A DNA stretch of 64,000 bases, from the NCBI GenBank assembly GCA_020912385.1, contig CP087214.1, positions 1,488,001 to 1,552,000 of the forward strand. Reading direction: 5' to 3'. Below are positions 23,130 to 35,052 of this stretch, one piece after another. The notes below the pieces were generated by a model. That model did not search any database. It worked only from the letters and a program-made list of their open reading frames with translations, and was not told the origin of the DNA. This DNA is from Neofusicoccum parvum. Lineage: Eukaryota > Ascomycota > Dothideomycetes > Botryosphaeriales > Botryosphaeriaceae. Both the position numbers and the translations under genes were made by a program. Within the stretch, counting starts at the first letter, position 1, and the number at the start of each line of letters is the position of its first letter.

Positions 23130-24782
23130 TCAAGTCGCCCAGGAAGCCTTACTACCAGCCTGAGCGGGCGGTATCGGATCGAAGCCCGATTCCAGCGTCT
23201 GGGTCTGGCTCTGCTGGTGGCCCTTTGGTGCTTTGACGTAGAGGCCCTCGTTCATCATGTTGAGGCGGACGAGGCGCAGGCGGAGAGTGTGCTCGTAGTC
23301 TTGAGCCATCTTGAGAGCATTGGCATGAATCTGGGTGCGAGGATTGGTGGCTGGTGAGACGAGAAGCTGCGAAGACAGGTTATTCTCCTTTCGCTGAGGC
23401 AACCATGTGGAAGAGAGGATTACCTTGTCCACCAGGTCAAGGCGGGCATCCAGCACACCGCGATGAATCATTTCCGTCAGCTCATCCTCGATGGAGACAT
23501 CGGACGGGGTCGCGAACGCCTTAGCCATCTGGTCCAGCGTGACACAGCTGAAGGGGATGAAATACTGGACGATGCTCTTACTGCGCACCTTGCCATACAG
23601 CTCCTTGATGTGAGGGTTAAGGTAGATGTCAAGGAGGTAATCGGCGCGGTATGATTCCAGAATCTCCAGACAGTTTGTGTACTTGCTACCGCAGAACAGG
23701 GAGATGGCACGGCGGATGTGCGGTTCTAGCTCGAGAAACTGGCGGAAGTCGATGTTCTCGAGCACGAGACGCTGTAGCTCAGAACGATCCATGGAGGCGA
23801 GAGCACAGAGGCCGCCATACACGGCAATATCGTTGCCGGTCAGAACATATTTCTGCCATGTGATACTTGCCTGGGGCTCTGCTGTCATGAAGTTGGGATT
23901 GACGAGGAGGAACTGCCTTGCGGCTTCCCGGTAGTTGCCGCCCGCGAGGTGGCTGAGGCCCATGACGGCATTGCAGATGGAATCCAGCTTGTTCTTCTCC
24001 TCGGGCTTCAACGACATGGGCTGAATCTTGGAGACGTTGGAGTTGACGGTGGTCCACTGGTGTTGGAGGATGCCGGAGTAGATGAGCTTGAGCGACATAT
24101 CGGCCACGTTCTGTGTGCTGTTGCAATAGTCACGCTCCCGGGCATACGCCTTCATGGCACTAGTATGGTCTCCGATGTTCGTGTAGAACTGGCCCAGGTC
24201 GTCGTGGCCCATCTGATACGCGTGTCAAAGAACAAGCCCCCACAGAAAGCATCCAAGGCGGACCTACTCTTATGCTCTCCTTTATCAGGTTGTTCTTGTA
24301 CTGCTTAAGCTGCTGCTCCAAGCTCTCCAGCTCGGCCTTCACTTCCTTCGCCTTGCGCTCGCACCATTGCACGTCGGGCACACCGAGCGGATCATCTGGA
24401 ATGATTTGGTGCAGACGGTCGGTGAGGACGGTGTACAAGGTGACATCCTTGCCCTGCTTGGCTTCGGCGATGGCGGCGTGTAGGGCGTCGACGCTGAGGT
24501 AGGTGGAGGTGGCGCTGATTAGGTTCAAACGCTCCAAGCGGGTCCTGCCTGCAGTTCACGAAGCTGTATCAGCACGGCCCGGGCGGCGTGGGAGCACGCA
24601 GGCGTCGGTACCTTGGTAGTTGGCGATGTACGACTCGAAGTCGAACTTGGGCGGGTCTGCGAGGAGCTCCGTTAGCACACGCCGGAGGCTCTCCGCGGGA
24701 CAAGGCGCATACCCTTGACGACGACGCGGCCCTGGGCCTTCGCCTCGGTGAAGAAGGGCGAGTCCTCGACGTTGGGCGCCAT
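23130..24782 (-). CDS. csn1: COP9 signalosome complex subunit 1
   Basis: Exons are 24782-24713, 24656-24612, 24548-24268, 24212-23424 and 23366-23130, giving 473 aa, close to the usual CSN1 length in fungi. The start MAPNVEDSPFFTEAKAQGR is followed by FDFESYIANYQGRTRLERL, the typical CSN1 N-terminus. TPR-like repeats cover about 100-270, with GHDDLGQFYTNIGDHTSAMK near 140. The PCI domain lies toward the C-terminus (RAISLFCGSKYTNCLEI, then KELYGKVRSKSIVQYFIPF and SCVTLDQMAKAF). CSN1 is a scaffold of the COP9 signalosome, which removes Nedd8 from cullins in nucleus and cytosol; in Aspergillus the complex controls development and light response. The fourth intron lies just after the PCI winged helix. 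It shares a 468-bp divergent promoter region with the thioesterase gene. Confidence 0.93.
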
Positions 24783-25250
24783 TGGAGATGTCGAGCGGGC
24801 GGTCGTGGGCGAGGTGTCGGAGAGGCAGCAGTGACATGGGCAGCTCGCGGCGGCACGTGCGGAGTCAGCGTCGCCGGCCCTTGCCCGCGCTGTGGCTGGC
24901 CGCTCTGCTATCGATAAGCCGCTGTGGCGCGCATCAGCCTCACGCCATCGGCCATCGACCGTCTAGGCCGCTTTGGGCAGGAGCCGAGGCATTTTCGGTC
25001 CTCCGAAATCGCGTTTCCTCACCTCCCGGCGGTCCCACTCCCTTCTCACGACTCAGGCCCTGAGCAGAGCTGTGCTTGCGTGCACAGTGCTCCGATATGG
25101 CCAGTGGACCCGCAACGCTTCTCTGAAAATTCGACCATACGCCCGTAGATACCGGCATCCCCGTCACCATGAGGTGAGTTCATTCCACACGATATATACC
25201 TCCTCCTGCGCCCGGCACCATGCCAGCAAGCAGCAGCAGCAGCAGCAGCG
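24783..25250. promoter_or_regulatory. Divergent promoter region, csn1 / thioesterase
   Basis: 468 bases separate the two start codons, so both promoters must lie here. An ATATATACC stretch at 25191-25199 sits about 55 bases before the thioesterase start and could be a TATA element. No other motif can be assigned with confidence. Confidence 0.5.
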
Positions 25251-25267
25251 ATGCAGTCGTCGATTGA
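25220..25267 (+). other. Upstream ORF overlapping the thioesterase start
   Basis: An ATG 31 bases before the predicted start opens a 15-codon frame (MPASSSSSSSDAVVD) whose Ser run comes from seven AGC units. It ends with TGA 17 bases inside the main coding region, in a different frame. If the transcript includes it, initiation here would lower thioesterase translation. Confidence 0.5.
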
Positions 25268-25934
25268 ACCCCGAAACATGGCGAACGCGGCGCCTGCTGT
25301 CTACGATCCTAATGCGCCGGTGTTCAGCCAGAAGCTTCCAATCAAGGAGCGGGCCTCGATGTACTCAAAGTATATCCGAGCGAGCCCTGATTACAACGTA
25401 CGCCCGATAACCATCCCACCCGCCCAACACTTCGTGTTTTCCTGCTCCTTATCTGACCATCCACCCGTGCAGCGCTTCGATGCCTCCGCCCTCCGGAACG
25501 TCGAGCTCCTCCACGCCGAGGCCCGCGACCCCAAGACAGGCGACAAGGACAAGCCGTTGGCCTACACCGTCTGGAAGGTCTACGTGCCGGAGGAGCTGAC
25601 GAACGCCGGCAACGCCCTGCACGGCGGCGCGGTCGCGACGCTGTTCGACATGCTGACCTCCTTCACCATCAGCGCGTGCGACAAGATCGAGGGCACCGGC
25701 TGGGAGGTCAACAACGTCAGTCGCACCCTCAACTGCGCCTACCTCAAGCCCATCTTGCAGGGCGAGTACATGCGCGTCGAGTGCGAGGTCACCGCGCTCG
25801 GGAAGAGGAACGGCCTTTGCAGGGGCGTCATGAAGAAGTGGAACAAGAACGCTGAGGACGGCGCTGGTGGGGACGTATGCTACACTTGCGAGCATGGCAA
25901 GGTCAACACAGGCATTGAGAGTCCTAAGCTATGA
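25251..25934 (+). CDS. Hotdog-fold acyl-CoA thioesterase (PaaI/ACOT13-like)
   Basis: Exons are 25251-25397 and 25473-25934 (202 aa). The 75-nt intron starts GTACGC, ends GTGCAG and falls between codons, immediately after PDYN. The hotdog fold is shown by TNAGNALHGGAVATLFDMLT: the Asn-x-x-x-x-His-Gly-Gly pattern sits at the start of the central helix in PaaI-type thioesterases. The strand NNVSRTLNCAYLKPILQGE and then MRVECEVTALGKRNGLCRG follow in the expected order. Such enzymes hydrolyse acyl- or aryl-CoA to free acid and CoA, usually as dimers or tetramers of dimers. The substrate is not predictable. The N-terminal ~50 residues precede the fold and contain no clear targeting peptide; a second in-frame ATG at codon 10 (MANAAPAVYD) is an alternative start. 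Confidence 0.85.
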   Translation: MQSSIEPRNMANAAPAVYDPNAPVFSQKLPIKERASMYSKYIRASPDYNVRPITIPPAQHFVFSCSLSDHPPVQRFDASALRNVELLHAEARDPKTGDKDKPLAYTVWKVYVPEELTNAGNALHGGAVATLFDMLTSFTISACDKIEGTGWEVNNVSRTLNCAYLKPILQGEYMRVECEVTALGKRNGLCRGVMKKWNKNAEDGAGGDVCYTCEHGKVNTGIESPKL

Positions 25935-27178
25935 TGCTGTTTTCTGTCTCTCAACATGCCAATTTTTTCTTTATTACTGGTGCTATTAGATAGTGATGGA
26001 GGAGTAAGGTGCGTTGGATGGATACCCGAGAGGAGACAAGAACGCATGGATGGAGCCCGTTGCTTTTTATAGTATTCCTCCGGCCCCTGTATGTAAACCT
26101 CATTTAGTACTTATGCTGCTTTATTTGAACCTTTCAAGGCAGTTCTCTAATGCTTCCCCCTTTTCTTGAAAAATACTCCCTTTCCTGCCACGAGACCAAT
26201 AAATGTTCAGACATCGAGTTACTGTCATCGTAAACATTAGGTTGATCAAAGGGCAGCCATCACTTGGATCGCGCAGCTAGTTAGAGTCAGCTCACAACGA
26301 CATGAAGCTATGCACCACTAGGAGGCATGCTCCACTTGAGAAGAGTTCTTTTCATTCGTAAGCAATGGATCGATAAAACTAAAGAGTGTCTGAGACCTCC
26401 AATCAACGGATATCGTCCGTGCAAGCGGTCAAAATAGAAGATAAACAAACGGGATCTTAACTTTGGTCAAGGCGAGAGAATATTATTCCCTTCACATGCC
26501 CTCTTTAACCGCCCCAAATAAGTTTCGCAGCAGGCCTTGAATCTCCCAAAAAGATCAAAGAAATACATACTTCTACGAATGTGATGGATGGATGCAATGT
26601 CCCTAGTCTCTACATGAAAAAGAGTTATTCGACACAAAAGAAAACGGGCAAAGAAGGAATGCCAGGAGCCTGATGTTCTTTCTTCTCTACACGGCCAGAT
26701 TCGACTTGGGACCGCTGGGCCGGGCCTGATTATACGAAGGGCAGGAGAAAGGAGAAAAAGAGAATTTCTCGCTGTGCGCGTGCGTATGTGAAGAATCCAG
26801 TAAATGGGGTAGCCAACTCTCCTTCTCTGCCTGCCCCCTTCCCAAATTAATTCATCAACCCCACCAACGCCATGTAAGATGCCCGCCAATACCATGTACT
26901 CCTCCTAACCCCCTGCCCGATAAAAATTTGGTTTCGCGGCAGGGGTTTGACCAGTCTATGCATTCTTTCCGCTCCTGTTCCGCCAAGTTGGGTGATTGTC
27001 GCTGTTTCTTCCTTCAATTAAAAGAAAAATATCAAGTCTCGTGTCGTGGTGTTGGCGTAGACAAGCCAACACCTTTGGGTTGGTCTTCCCTCTCTTATCT
27101 GTGGATATCATTGTTGTTGTTCTCTTCTCGCCGCCCTTCCCTCCAGTCGTCATCTCTCCAAAGAAAAAGAAAATCCTC
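25935..27178. other. Convergent intergenic region
   Basis: AT-rich 3' flanks of two convergent genes, including T-rich and AATAAA-like (CAATAAATG near 26200) stretches that could serve 3' end formation. No gene was seen. Confidence 0.55.
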
Positions 27179-28403
27179 TCAAGCTGCAGGAACTTCGCTC
27201 ATCGCGACCAACCTCTCCCTCCAACCCTTGCAGGCCTCCTCGAAGCCGCCAACCACGTCGCTGCACACGCTCGCGGCCTCGCGCTTTTCCAGCCGGTTGT
27301 CCCAGCTGCCCTTCTCGATCCACCGGATGCCCTCCTCGCGGAGCTCGTTCTCGCGGCGCCACTCGCCCATGGCCTCACGGACAACCTTCAGCCGCCGCTG
27401 GGCCAGGTTGGACGTCTGTCGGCCCATGTGCAGGCTGTCGGACAGGTAGCTGACTGTGTCGAGGAAGTCGTGGGTCTCGTTGCTCAGGTTCGCCAGGGCG
27501 TTGAGCGGGGTGGGAGGGGCGGCGGGGAGGTGTGCCAGGGCGTCGGCGATGAGGGGCAGGAGAGCGTCAATGGCCTCAGGAGAGAGGGGCGGGGCGAGAG
27601 GAGAGAGGAGTGAGGAGGTGAGCGAGGTCAGAAGCCGGGTCTGGTGCGTAAGATGCGTCGTCAAAGCGGTGTGGGCGGTGATCAGACTGTGGTGAAAATT
27701 AGCTTGGCTGAGTTTTAGGGAACGTGGTGGAGGTGTTGGGTACGTACCGTGTAGCGCCACTCTCGACACCGGCCTGGCTGCCCAGGTCCCGCAGCTGTTC
27801 CGTCAGGCGGATGAAGACGCCGTCGGTGGCACTTCCGTTGTCCTCGGTGCCGCGGCGCGCCAGGTGTTCGATGGCGGCCATCTTGGCCTCAAGGCTGGCC
27901 GAGATGCTGTCAGAGGCCTCGAGGTCGCTCTCGCTGCCGTAGTCGGAGCCGTCGTAGCGGGAGCGGTTGCGGCGGTGGTTGACTCTCGTGGCCGGGCTCA
28001 GCGTAGTGGCCGTCTTGGGCGTTTGCATGATGGTCTCGCGGGAGCCGTGGCGGGCGTGTCCGTTGGGCAGCTCCTGGGTGTGGTTCTGCTCGATCACCTG
28101 CGACTGCATCATGGAAGCATCGCCCTCGCCGTCCTCGTAGTCGTCCTCCTCGGCGTCGGCCAGCTCGTCGGCCAGGTTGCCCAGCTCGCCGCCGTCGCCG
28201 GCGAACGAGTCATCGCCGTCGCCGTTCAGCTCCGCATAGCTGGCAGCCGGGTGCAGGCTGTGCGGCGGGCGGGTCTGCACGGGCGAGTATGCGGCAGAGG
28301 AGCGACGGCTCTGCGGCGAGCGGGTGAAATCAAGGGAAGAGGTGCGGCGGCGGTGCTGCTGCGGCGAGCCCGGGGTGACCGGGCGGGCGTCGGCGGACGA
28401 CAT
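27179..28403 (-). CDS. Conserved fungal protein with disordered N-half and helical C-half (387 aa)
   Basis: Exons are 28403-27748 and 27686-27179. The intron (61 nt, GTACGT...CACAG) splits an Arg codon, giving ...GVESGATR|LITAHTALTTHL. The first ~150 residues are polar, with Ser/Arg patches (HRRRTSSLDFTRSPQSRRSS) and an acidic block (ELADAEEDDYEDGEGD). From about residue 165 the protein is helical: SASLEAKMAAIEHLARRG, HQTRLLTSLTSSLLSPLAPP, LPLIADALAHLPAAPPTPL, then YLSDSLHMGRQTSNLAQRRL and the terminal WIEKGSWDNRLEKREAASVC ... EACKGWRERL. Close counterparts occur throughout filamentous ascomycetes as I recall them, without assigned function. No enzyme motif or membrane segment is visible; a scaffold role is possible but unsupported. 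Confidence 0.82.
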
Positions 28404-29092
28404 TGAGTGCTCGGGGGCGGGCGGGCGTGTGGGTGAGGGTGGTGGTGTGTTGCTTTGTCAAGGCCGGGCCGCGGGCCTGGGAGGTGGTGCGGGAGCGGTT
28501 CCTGAGGCGTGTCGGATTTGGACAGACAAGACGGAGTTGCAGGTCGGTGGGCGGGCGGTGACCGGATGAGTCGACGCGGCTGCTGAATGTTTCAGGTAGA
28601 GACGGACGGACGCGGGCGCGTGACGTGAGCGAGAGACTGGCGTGGCCTCAGCAAAGCGGCTGCGGGCGCTGCTGCGACTCCTGAGGGCGCGTCTCGGGTG
28701 CGGGCGCGATGGGTGGAATTTGGGGAGCCAGCCAGCGCAGCGCGCGGAACGGCAGGCTAGGGCGCAGGTTCAAGCACGCCAATCCCGTCCCTGCAGATGC
28801 GGCGTCCGGAGGCTGCGGCAGGGATGATCCAGGCCGCGCAAAGCAATCACCAGCGAGATGCTGTCCGCGGCCATGCAGCAGACACCGCGCGGTCCTTTAT
28901 TTGTTTATGCGCGCTGCTCATTTCTGGCCGTCCAATTTCGTGCGAAGATCACGCCGCTGCTCTCTCGTGCCAGTGCCTGCGGGATCGACGGCCGTCATTC
29001 TTCGCTACAGACCCTCCCGTACGCTCTTCAGCCCTCCTGCGCCAGCCCTGCTTAAAATAGTCCGCCCAGGGCGCTCCGCCTGGCCCGCGCCG
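28404..29092. other. Intergenic region between tandem minus-strand genes
   Basis: 689 bases of GC-rich sequence, holding the promoter of the 387-aa protein gene and the 3' flank of the carbonic anhydrase gene. No gene was seen. Confidence 0.5.
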
Positions 29093-29713
29093 CTACTCCA
29101 CCCTCCTGACCCTGCCCGTCTCGACCTCATAAACCCACCCGCTGACCGTGACGTGCTGCGGGATCGTCTTCTGCTCGCCCAGCCACTGGACGTCCTGCCG
29201 AACCGCCTCCTCGAGATCCGGGAACGGCAGGAAGTCAAGCCCCTTGACCTCCTCGCCTGCCTCCTTGCCCAGGTTCTTCTCGACGAGCCCCCGCGCGTCG
29301 TCGTTGCCGAACGTCAGCATCCCGCACCCCGTGTGCTTGATGAGCAGGATCTCCTGCGTGCCCAGGAGCTGCTCCGAGATGATCAGGCTGCGCAGTGCGT
29401 CTTTGGCCGACGCCCCGGCGTTTCGGATGACGTGCGCATCTCCAAGGTCGATTCCCTGCAAGGCAGCATGAGCATCATTGTAGAATACGAAACAGCGCCG
29501 TGAACTCTCTTACGTAGGCAGATGCTGGATCAATACGTGCGTCCATGCACGTCACTGAGAGAGCCGTGTTAGAATTCTGTCGAGACAACGTCCTGCGGGG
29601 CACTCACAAACAGCGTACTTCTTCGCCGGTGGAAGCGCGAGATGCCCCTTGGTGAACGACGCTGCATACTCCTTGTTTTTCTCAACGAGGTTCTGCTGGG
29701 TCGGGGTCGTCAT
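29093..29713 (-). CDS. Beta-class carbonic anhydrase (short form)
   Basis: Exons are 29713-29608, 29554-29514 and 29455-29093 (169 aa); both introns have consensus ends and keep frame. The zinc ligands of beta-carbonic anhydrases are present: C38 in TCMDAR, H90 and C93 in KHTGCGML. D40 and R42 form the conserved Asp-Arg dyad. GDAHVIRNAGA follows in the usual position. The enzyme interconverts CO2 and bicarbonate. At 169 aa, with the ligand spacing C-x51-H-x2-C, it belongs with the short beta-CA-like proteins, which have a compact core and lack the N-terminal arm of the larger fungal NCE103 type. No targeting peptide is seen, so it is probably cytosolic. The first two exons are short and would be missed by single-exon gene finding. 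Confidence 0.88.
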
Positions 29714-30510
29714 GTTTAGCGATATCGAAGCTCAAGCACGATTTCCTGTTTTGGACTACGATATTGGATGCAGGGCCTGTTGCGAAAATTCGAGGGTTCA
29801 CGGGGTCGTGCAGAAGGATCTTGAAAGCGGGATAATGGTTCTTGATATAGAAGGTCTATCAAGGATGAGCAGAGATATGAGAGAATGGTGCAATGGCTTG
29901 GGGAAAGCCAACAAGGCGTCGCGGGCGGTGGTGATCCGCGACAGACCCCGCTTTAGGCGTCATCACGCAATGCAGCGCCAATAAATCCACGCGGCGATCG
30001 CTCGGATTGGAGCCATCTGGAGCTGATTTGGGAAACGAAGCTTTCCTTAAAGCCTTCTGCACTGCTCTATCGGGGCTCGCGATATCCGTGGTTGTGGTTG
30101 ACGCGATAAGGTCATGTGCCAGGGTATTTAAGCTTGTACGCACAGTTGACTAGCCACTTCTCTGTGAACAGCGCTAGTGTGCCAAGTCGACTTTAAATGC
30201 ACCAGTAGGCACGGCGATCTGTCTTCGCTGGTCCGGATCAAGAGCCTGTTCCGCTTCAAAGCAACCGGGGGCTTCGGGATGCGGTTGGGAAATCTGAATT
30301 TGATTGCCTGAGACGCGCGCTGTCCTATCAGAAGAAACACAGCACGCTGATTCCTTTCCTGAACGCCCAATACCCCTGTCGCACTGTGTGACTGGACCAG
30401 ATTCCCATCACACGACCTTCCGAATGCATGACTGAAAATGTACAAAGCACCGCACGCGCGCCCTGCCCGATCTCCTGGAAAGCGCAGGAGATGGCGTTGT
30501 TGGTCTCCAC
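29714..30510. other. Intergenic region, CA promoter and SMC1 3' flank
   Basis: Upstream region of the carbonic anhydrase gene and downstream region of SMC1. Nothing else was identified. Confidence 0.5.
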
Positions 30511-33500
30511 TTACGCTGCCTGGTATTTTCGTAGCTGTGAATGCTCCGTTAGTATCTCTGGCCATTTGGAAGGGCGATGGGTATGCACTTACATCCAGCG
30601 TCAATGTCCTCGATGAATTTGCGACTTGGTCTCGCATCACTCCCACCAAGCTCTCACTCTCCTGGAAGAAGCCAGTCTTCAGACTGATGACAATGAATTG
30701 CATGCCCGGACCAGCATGCTCCTTGACGTACTGTGCCACTCTCATAACGTTGATGTTGTCGAGTGCTGCATCGACCTCGTCCAACACGAAAAAGGGGCTA
30801 GGTTGGAACGAGTGGATACTGAACAGCAGAGCCAACGCTGCAATCGTCTTCTCACCACCGCTAAGATGCTCCATGTCTCGGAAGCGCTTGAGCGGAGGCA
30901 TGGCATGGTATTTGAGACCTGCGAGGTAGGGCTCATCATTGTCTTCTTGATCGAGATAAGCCTGACCGCCAAGTGGGAATGCCGCCGACCGTGTGAGATC
31001 CCTGTAGACCTTGCCGATCTGACCACTGATGTGCTCGAACGCTTTGTTGAAGAGTTCCAGACGTTTTTCCCTGACGTCTTCGAACTCCCTGCGGGCTCGG
31101 CTCGCCGCCTTGCGGGCGTTCTCAAAGTCCTTCTCCGTGGTTTTGAGACGCGACTCAACCCCTTCGAGACGTTCGTGAGCGCGCATGTTCGGTGCCATCT
31201 TCTCGAGCTCGGAGTTGAGAGTGCTGATCGTCTCCTGGAGTTTCTCGTCGGCTTTGGTAGAGTCGTCCTAAGCACAAGTAAGCTTCTCTGAGCAACGAAA
31301 GCGTTACGACGGGAACAAAAGAGATGCTCACCCCCTTCAGGTCTTCGTCCAGTTCATCGAAATCAACCTCGATACCATAATCTTGAACGTCAACCCCACC
31401 TATCTGGGTTGTATCCTGATCGTCGCCATCAACATCCATGGCATCCGGATCACTTGCGCCATTGAGCAGGTTGTTCAATGGCAAGCGGTCAAGAGAGCCG
31501 TGAGTCAGAGGAACCTTGATCTCGTCGATTTTGCATTTCCTGAGCAAGGCATAGCGGTCCGCCCCGTTGCGCTGAATCTCGGCTTCAAAACCAGCCACAG
31601 CTTTGAGCGTTCCCTCGACGCTCTTGTTGCGTCTCTGAAGCTCTCGTCGCTGCTCGTTCACCCCTTCCACGCGCTTGTTATACTTGTCACGTAGGCCTGC
31701 GAGCTGTTCCTTGAGTTGGTCCATCTCAGCGCTCAGCACGTCGATCTCGTTCTGAATCGTCTCCTTCTGGGACTCAAGGCTCGCAATAAGCTGTTCGTCG
31801 CGAGCAGCATGGCCCTCTAGTCCCTTGATTCGGTCCTGAGTTGCCTGCAGGCGCTGTGTCTCGAAGCTTAGCTGATTCTCAAGCTTACTGCGCTGAAGCG
31901 TAAATTCCAGCTTCTTCTGAGCCGCTTCCTGCTGCAAGGAACCCTGTTGAGCTTCAAATGCTCGGATATTTTCGTAGCCAAGACGTTGGCAGAATGCTCC
32001 AAAAACATCGTCTTCAACCTCGCTGATAGAGTTTTGGAAGGTCTGCAGTGTGCTTTTCAGGTTGTTAAGGCCTTGCGACTGCTCCTGGTACTTAGGTCGA
32101 GCCTCGTTCAGCTGCTCCGTGGCAAAGGTAAATTCACGCTGCCTGCTGTCAATATTGCGGTCCAGCGTCTTGACCTCCTCGCGCATGTAGTAAAGCCGCT
32201 GCTCTAAGCCTGCCAACTCGCCCTGCAAAGCTTCTTCCTCGGCACCGCGGCGGTGGGCCTTTGGCAAGGCTGCGTGCTCTGCCATCAACTTGTCCCTCAG
32301 CCGACGAAGATTCTCGACCTCGGTGTCCTCCCAGCGGCGAGCATTGCGGTCCTGCGGTCCTCGTCCACCAGTCATCAGACCTCCCTTGTGAATGACAACG
32401 CCGTCCAAGGTGACAGCCTTGGCATCGACGCCCTTATCGTAGGCAAGGTGCTTGGCAACGTTGAGATCATCGCAGACGATAGAATTACCGCATGCATAAG
32501 ACATTGCCCGCTCCACAGAATTGTCGTACTCGATCGTGTCGATCGCAAGCCGCATGCCGCGATGCATGCCCTTCAGGTTAGGATTGACCGCCATGACTTG
32601 AATCGTGTCCAGAGGAATGAAGGTGCCCTGGCCGGCTCTCTGATCACGAAGGTACTGAATGCAGTCCTTCGCGGTCTTCTCCGTATCAACCACAATAGCA
32701 TCGAAATGGCGGCCTAGAACCGTGCTGACTGCGGTCTCGAACTTCTTTTGCTTGGGTTTGCAGAGCTCGTGCAGTCTGCCACGGACTCCCGGGAAGATTC
32801 GCTTCATTGCAGCCACCGTCTCCTTTGCACGGAGTTCTTTCTCGCTTTCGCGGCGGCCATCGTCTGCCTCAAGCAGCTTGTTGAGAACATCTTGAAGCTT
32901 CTCCTCGAGCTCTGTCTGCTTCTGCGCCGCGCGGAGGCGTTCGGAGGTGAGATTGTTGAACTCTTTCTTCTTGGAGTCGATGTCCTTCTGAGTCTGCTTG
33001 ATCTGAGCCTTAGTGGTATCGCGACGTTCGCGCAGCTGCTTGATTTCTTCTTCCAATTTCTGGGCCTGTGCCTGCGTGCTCTCAACCTTGCTCTTCAGGC
33101 TGTTGACGGTTTCTTCATCAGTCTTCAGCTGGCGTGTGAGATTGTCGACTCTAATCTGAGTGGCTGCAGCACGCTTCGTGAGCTCACTGCGAAGCTTGCT
33201 GTACTCTTGCAGGTCTGCTTCACTCAGTTGCTGACCACCTTGGGTTGTTTGACGAAAGTCCTCTTCCCACTTCTTTTGCGCCTTCTGAACTGTAGTCAGG
33301 TCCTTCTTGAGCTGCTCGACATTGCGGGACTGGCTGTCGCGTTCCATGCCAATTTCGGAAATCCTTGCCTCGTATCTCTTCTGGTTTCGGTTCGAAATTG
33401 CAATCTTCTCGTCGATGGGGACCAGGCTGTTTTCCTTATCCTCGATTTCCTTCTCCTTGTCCTTGATACCCCGCTCGACCTTGGAAACGTCCCGGCCGAC

Positions 33501-34553
33501 CTTTGCCTGAGCGCGCTTGGCTTCCTCCAGCCTCTGCTCGTACTTTTCGACACTGCGGCGGTGCTCCTTGAGCTCTTCCTGGTGCTTCTGGATTTCGGCG
33601 CCGGATTCTTCAATGACTCTCTGGAAGTGGAAGAGTTTCCACAGAACGTGCCTGACAATAGCTTGATCACGATCTTCAGCTTTGCGGGCGTAGTTCTCGG
33701 CTTCCTTCTTTTGCTCTTGATACTGCTTGATTTCCGAGTTGATGGCACGCCGCTGATTGAGCTTGAAGCCTTGGTCGTCGGCAGCCTTTTCGGCCTCAAC
33801 TTTCAGGCGCTCATAGTCGGCCTTGTACTCCAAGCTGCCAGAAATCTGCTCGATAAGCCGGGTAAGGTCCTTGGGCGACTGCGATGCGATTGCTTCCACG
33901 TCGCCCTGGAAGACCAGGAAGTTGCGAGCCTTAATAAGGATGTTTTCTGCCTCGAGTGCTTCATTGTATTGCTTGGCGGCCACGATGCGGTTGTTGATTC
34001 TGTATTCGCTCTGGCCGTTGCTCGTGATTGTGCGCTTCCACTTCTGCTCCTCGCCGGCATCGTCCTCGTAGACTGCCATAACCCAGGCCGTTTGCGGGTC
34101 AATTCGCTGGCTGCTCCTCTGAGTGCTCCCTTCATCATCGGAAGCCACGGCACCGTTGGTATGGCCATTGGTTCCCGCGTCGCCGGCTTGTTCGGTGGCC
34201 GTGCCATCGGCATTGATTTTAGAGGTCCGAAGGACGCGCCCGCGGTAGACTAGGTCGCGCAGATGACTTGAGCGCAGGTGCGAAGACTTGATGCCGAGGA
34301 CGAAGGAGATGGCATCCATGCTAGGGCCTAGGGTCAGCGTATGCATTTGCGGCCCCGTGCAAACGACTTACGAGTTGGACTTGCCGGAGCCATTGGGGCC
34401 GATGATGGAGGTGAAGTGCGAGTCGCCAAAGAGCAGAACATGATGGCCCCGATAGGATTTGAAGTCTGGCAACAGTCAGCGACCCGGCGCGTCGCCGTAG
34501 CACAGGGCGGAGTGAGGCGCACTGAAGAGTTCAAGACGGATGAGCTTCCCCAT
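30511..34553 (-). CDS. smc1: Cohesin subunit SMC1
   Basis: Exons are 34553-34523, 34465-34372, 34320-31332, 31267-30593 and 30534-30511, giving 1270 aa, the usual SMC1 length. The N-terminal ATPase half begins MGKLIRLELFNFKSYRGHH with Walker A GPNGSGKS at 33-40. KSSHLRSSHLRDLVYRGR is characteristic of SMC1. Two long coiled coils flank the hinge (about 510-690), which contains YACGNSIVCDD and VTLDGVVIHKGGLMTGGRG. The C-terminal half has the ABC signature LSGGEK near 1173 and Walker B FFVLDEVDAALDN near 1200. The last exon is only 24 nt and encodes LRKYQAA and the stop. SMC1 pairs with SMC3 in the ring that holds sister chromatids together and extrudes loops. An unusually acidic insert (DPDAMDVDGDDQDTTQ) precedes the fourth exon. 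It is divergent from GPC1. Confidence 0.96.
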
Positions 34554-35052
34554 GGCGACGGTTGGTGCGCAGGCAGCGCGCGACTAGACGGAGAGGTGTT
34601 CTTGGTAGAGGATCCTGTAGGGCGCGCAGACGCGCATGACCAGACACGGAGCACGGCTTGTGGCGACAGCGAGAGCTTTGGTGCGGGCGGCGATCGGTGA
34701 AGTTGTGTCGAGAGCGACGCGTCCGGTACGCGCTGCGGCACCAGGCACCCTGTCAGGCATCGGGGCTTGGCGCGGGCGCTTGGGCCAAATGACCGCATAC
34801 CTAGCTCCCAGTAGCTCCTGCCCCAGGCCAAGTTTCCGCGACTCCAATCACAGGCTGCTCCTTGACCACGTCCTCGACACCTTTTTCCCCTGCAAACCCA
34901 CGCGTCCAGCCCTGCCCGCCCCCCCTCCACATGATGCAGTAAGCTGCGGGGCTAAGAAACAGTCGCGTTCCCATCACACGTATGCTCCCTCACGCGCTCT
35001 TGAGCCCGTCTCTTCCTGCCAGCGGCCTGTCCAGCACTGACACGACAGCAAC
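34554..35052. promoter_or_regulatory. Divergent promoter region, smc1 / GPC1
   Basis: 499 bases separate the two start codons and must carry both promoters. An ACGCGT hexamer (34899-34904), the MluI cell-cycle box type that controls S-phase genes in yeasts, lies about 350 bases upstream of smc1; its function here is inference, since a single hexamer can occur by chance. Confidence 0.45.

Noticed and set aside
32748..34253. 501-codon open frame on the plus strand
   Set aside because: It is antisense to the SMC1 coiled coil. Leu-rich text (LLLELCLLL...) is what a reversed Glu/Lys-rich coiled coil gives.
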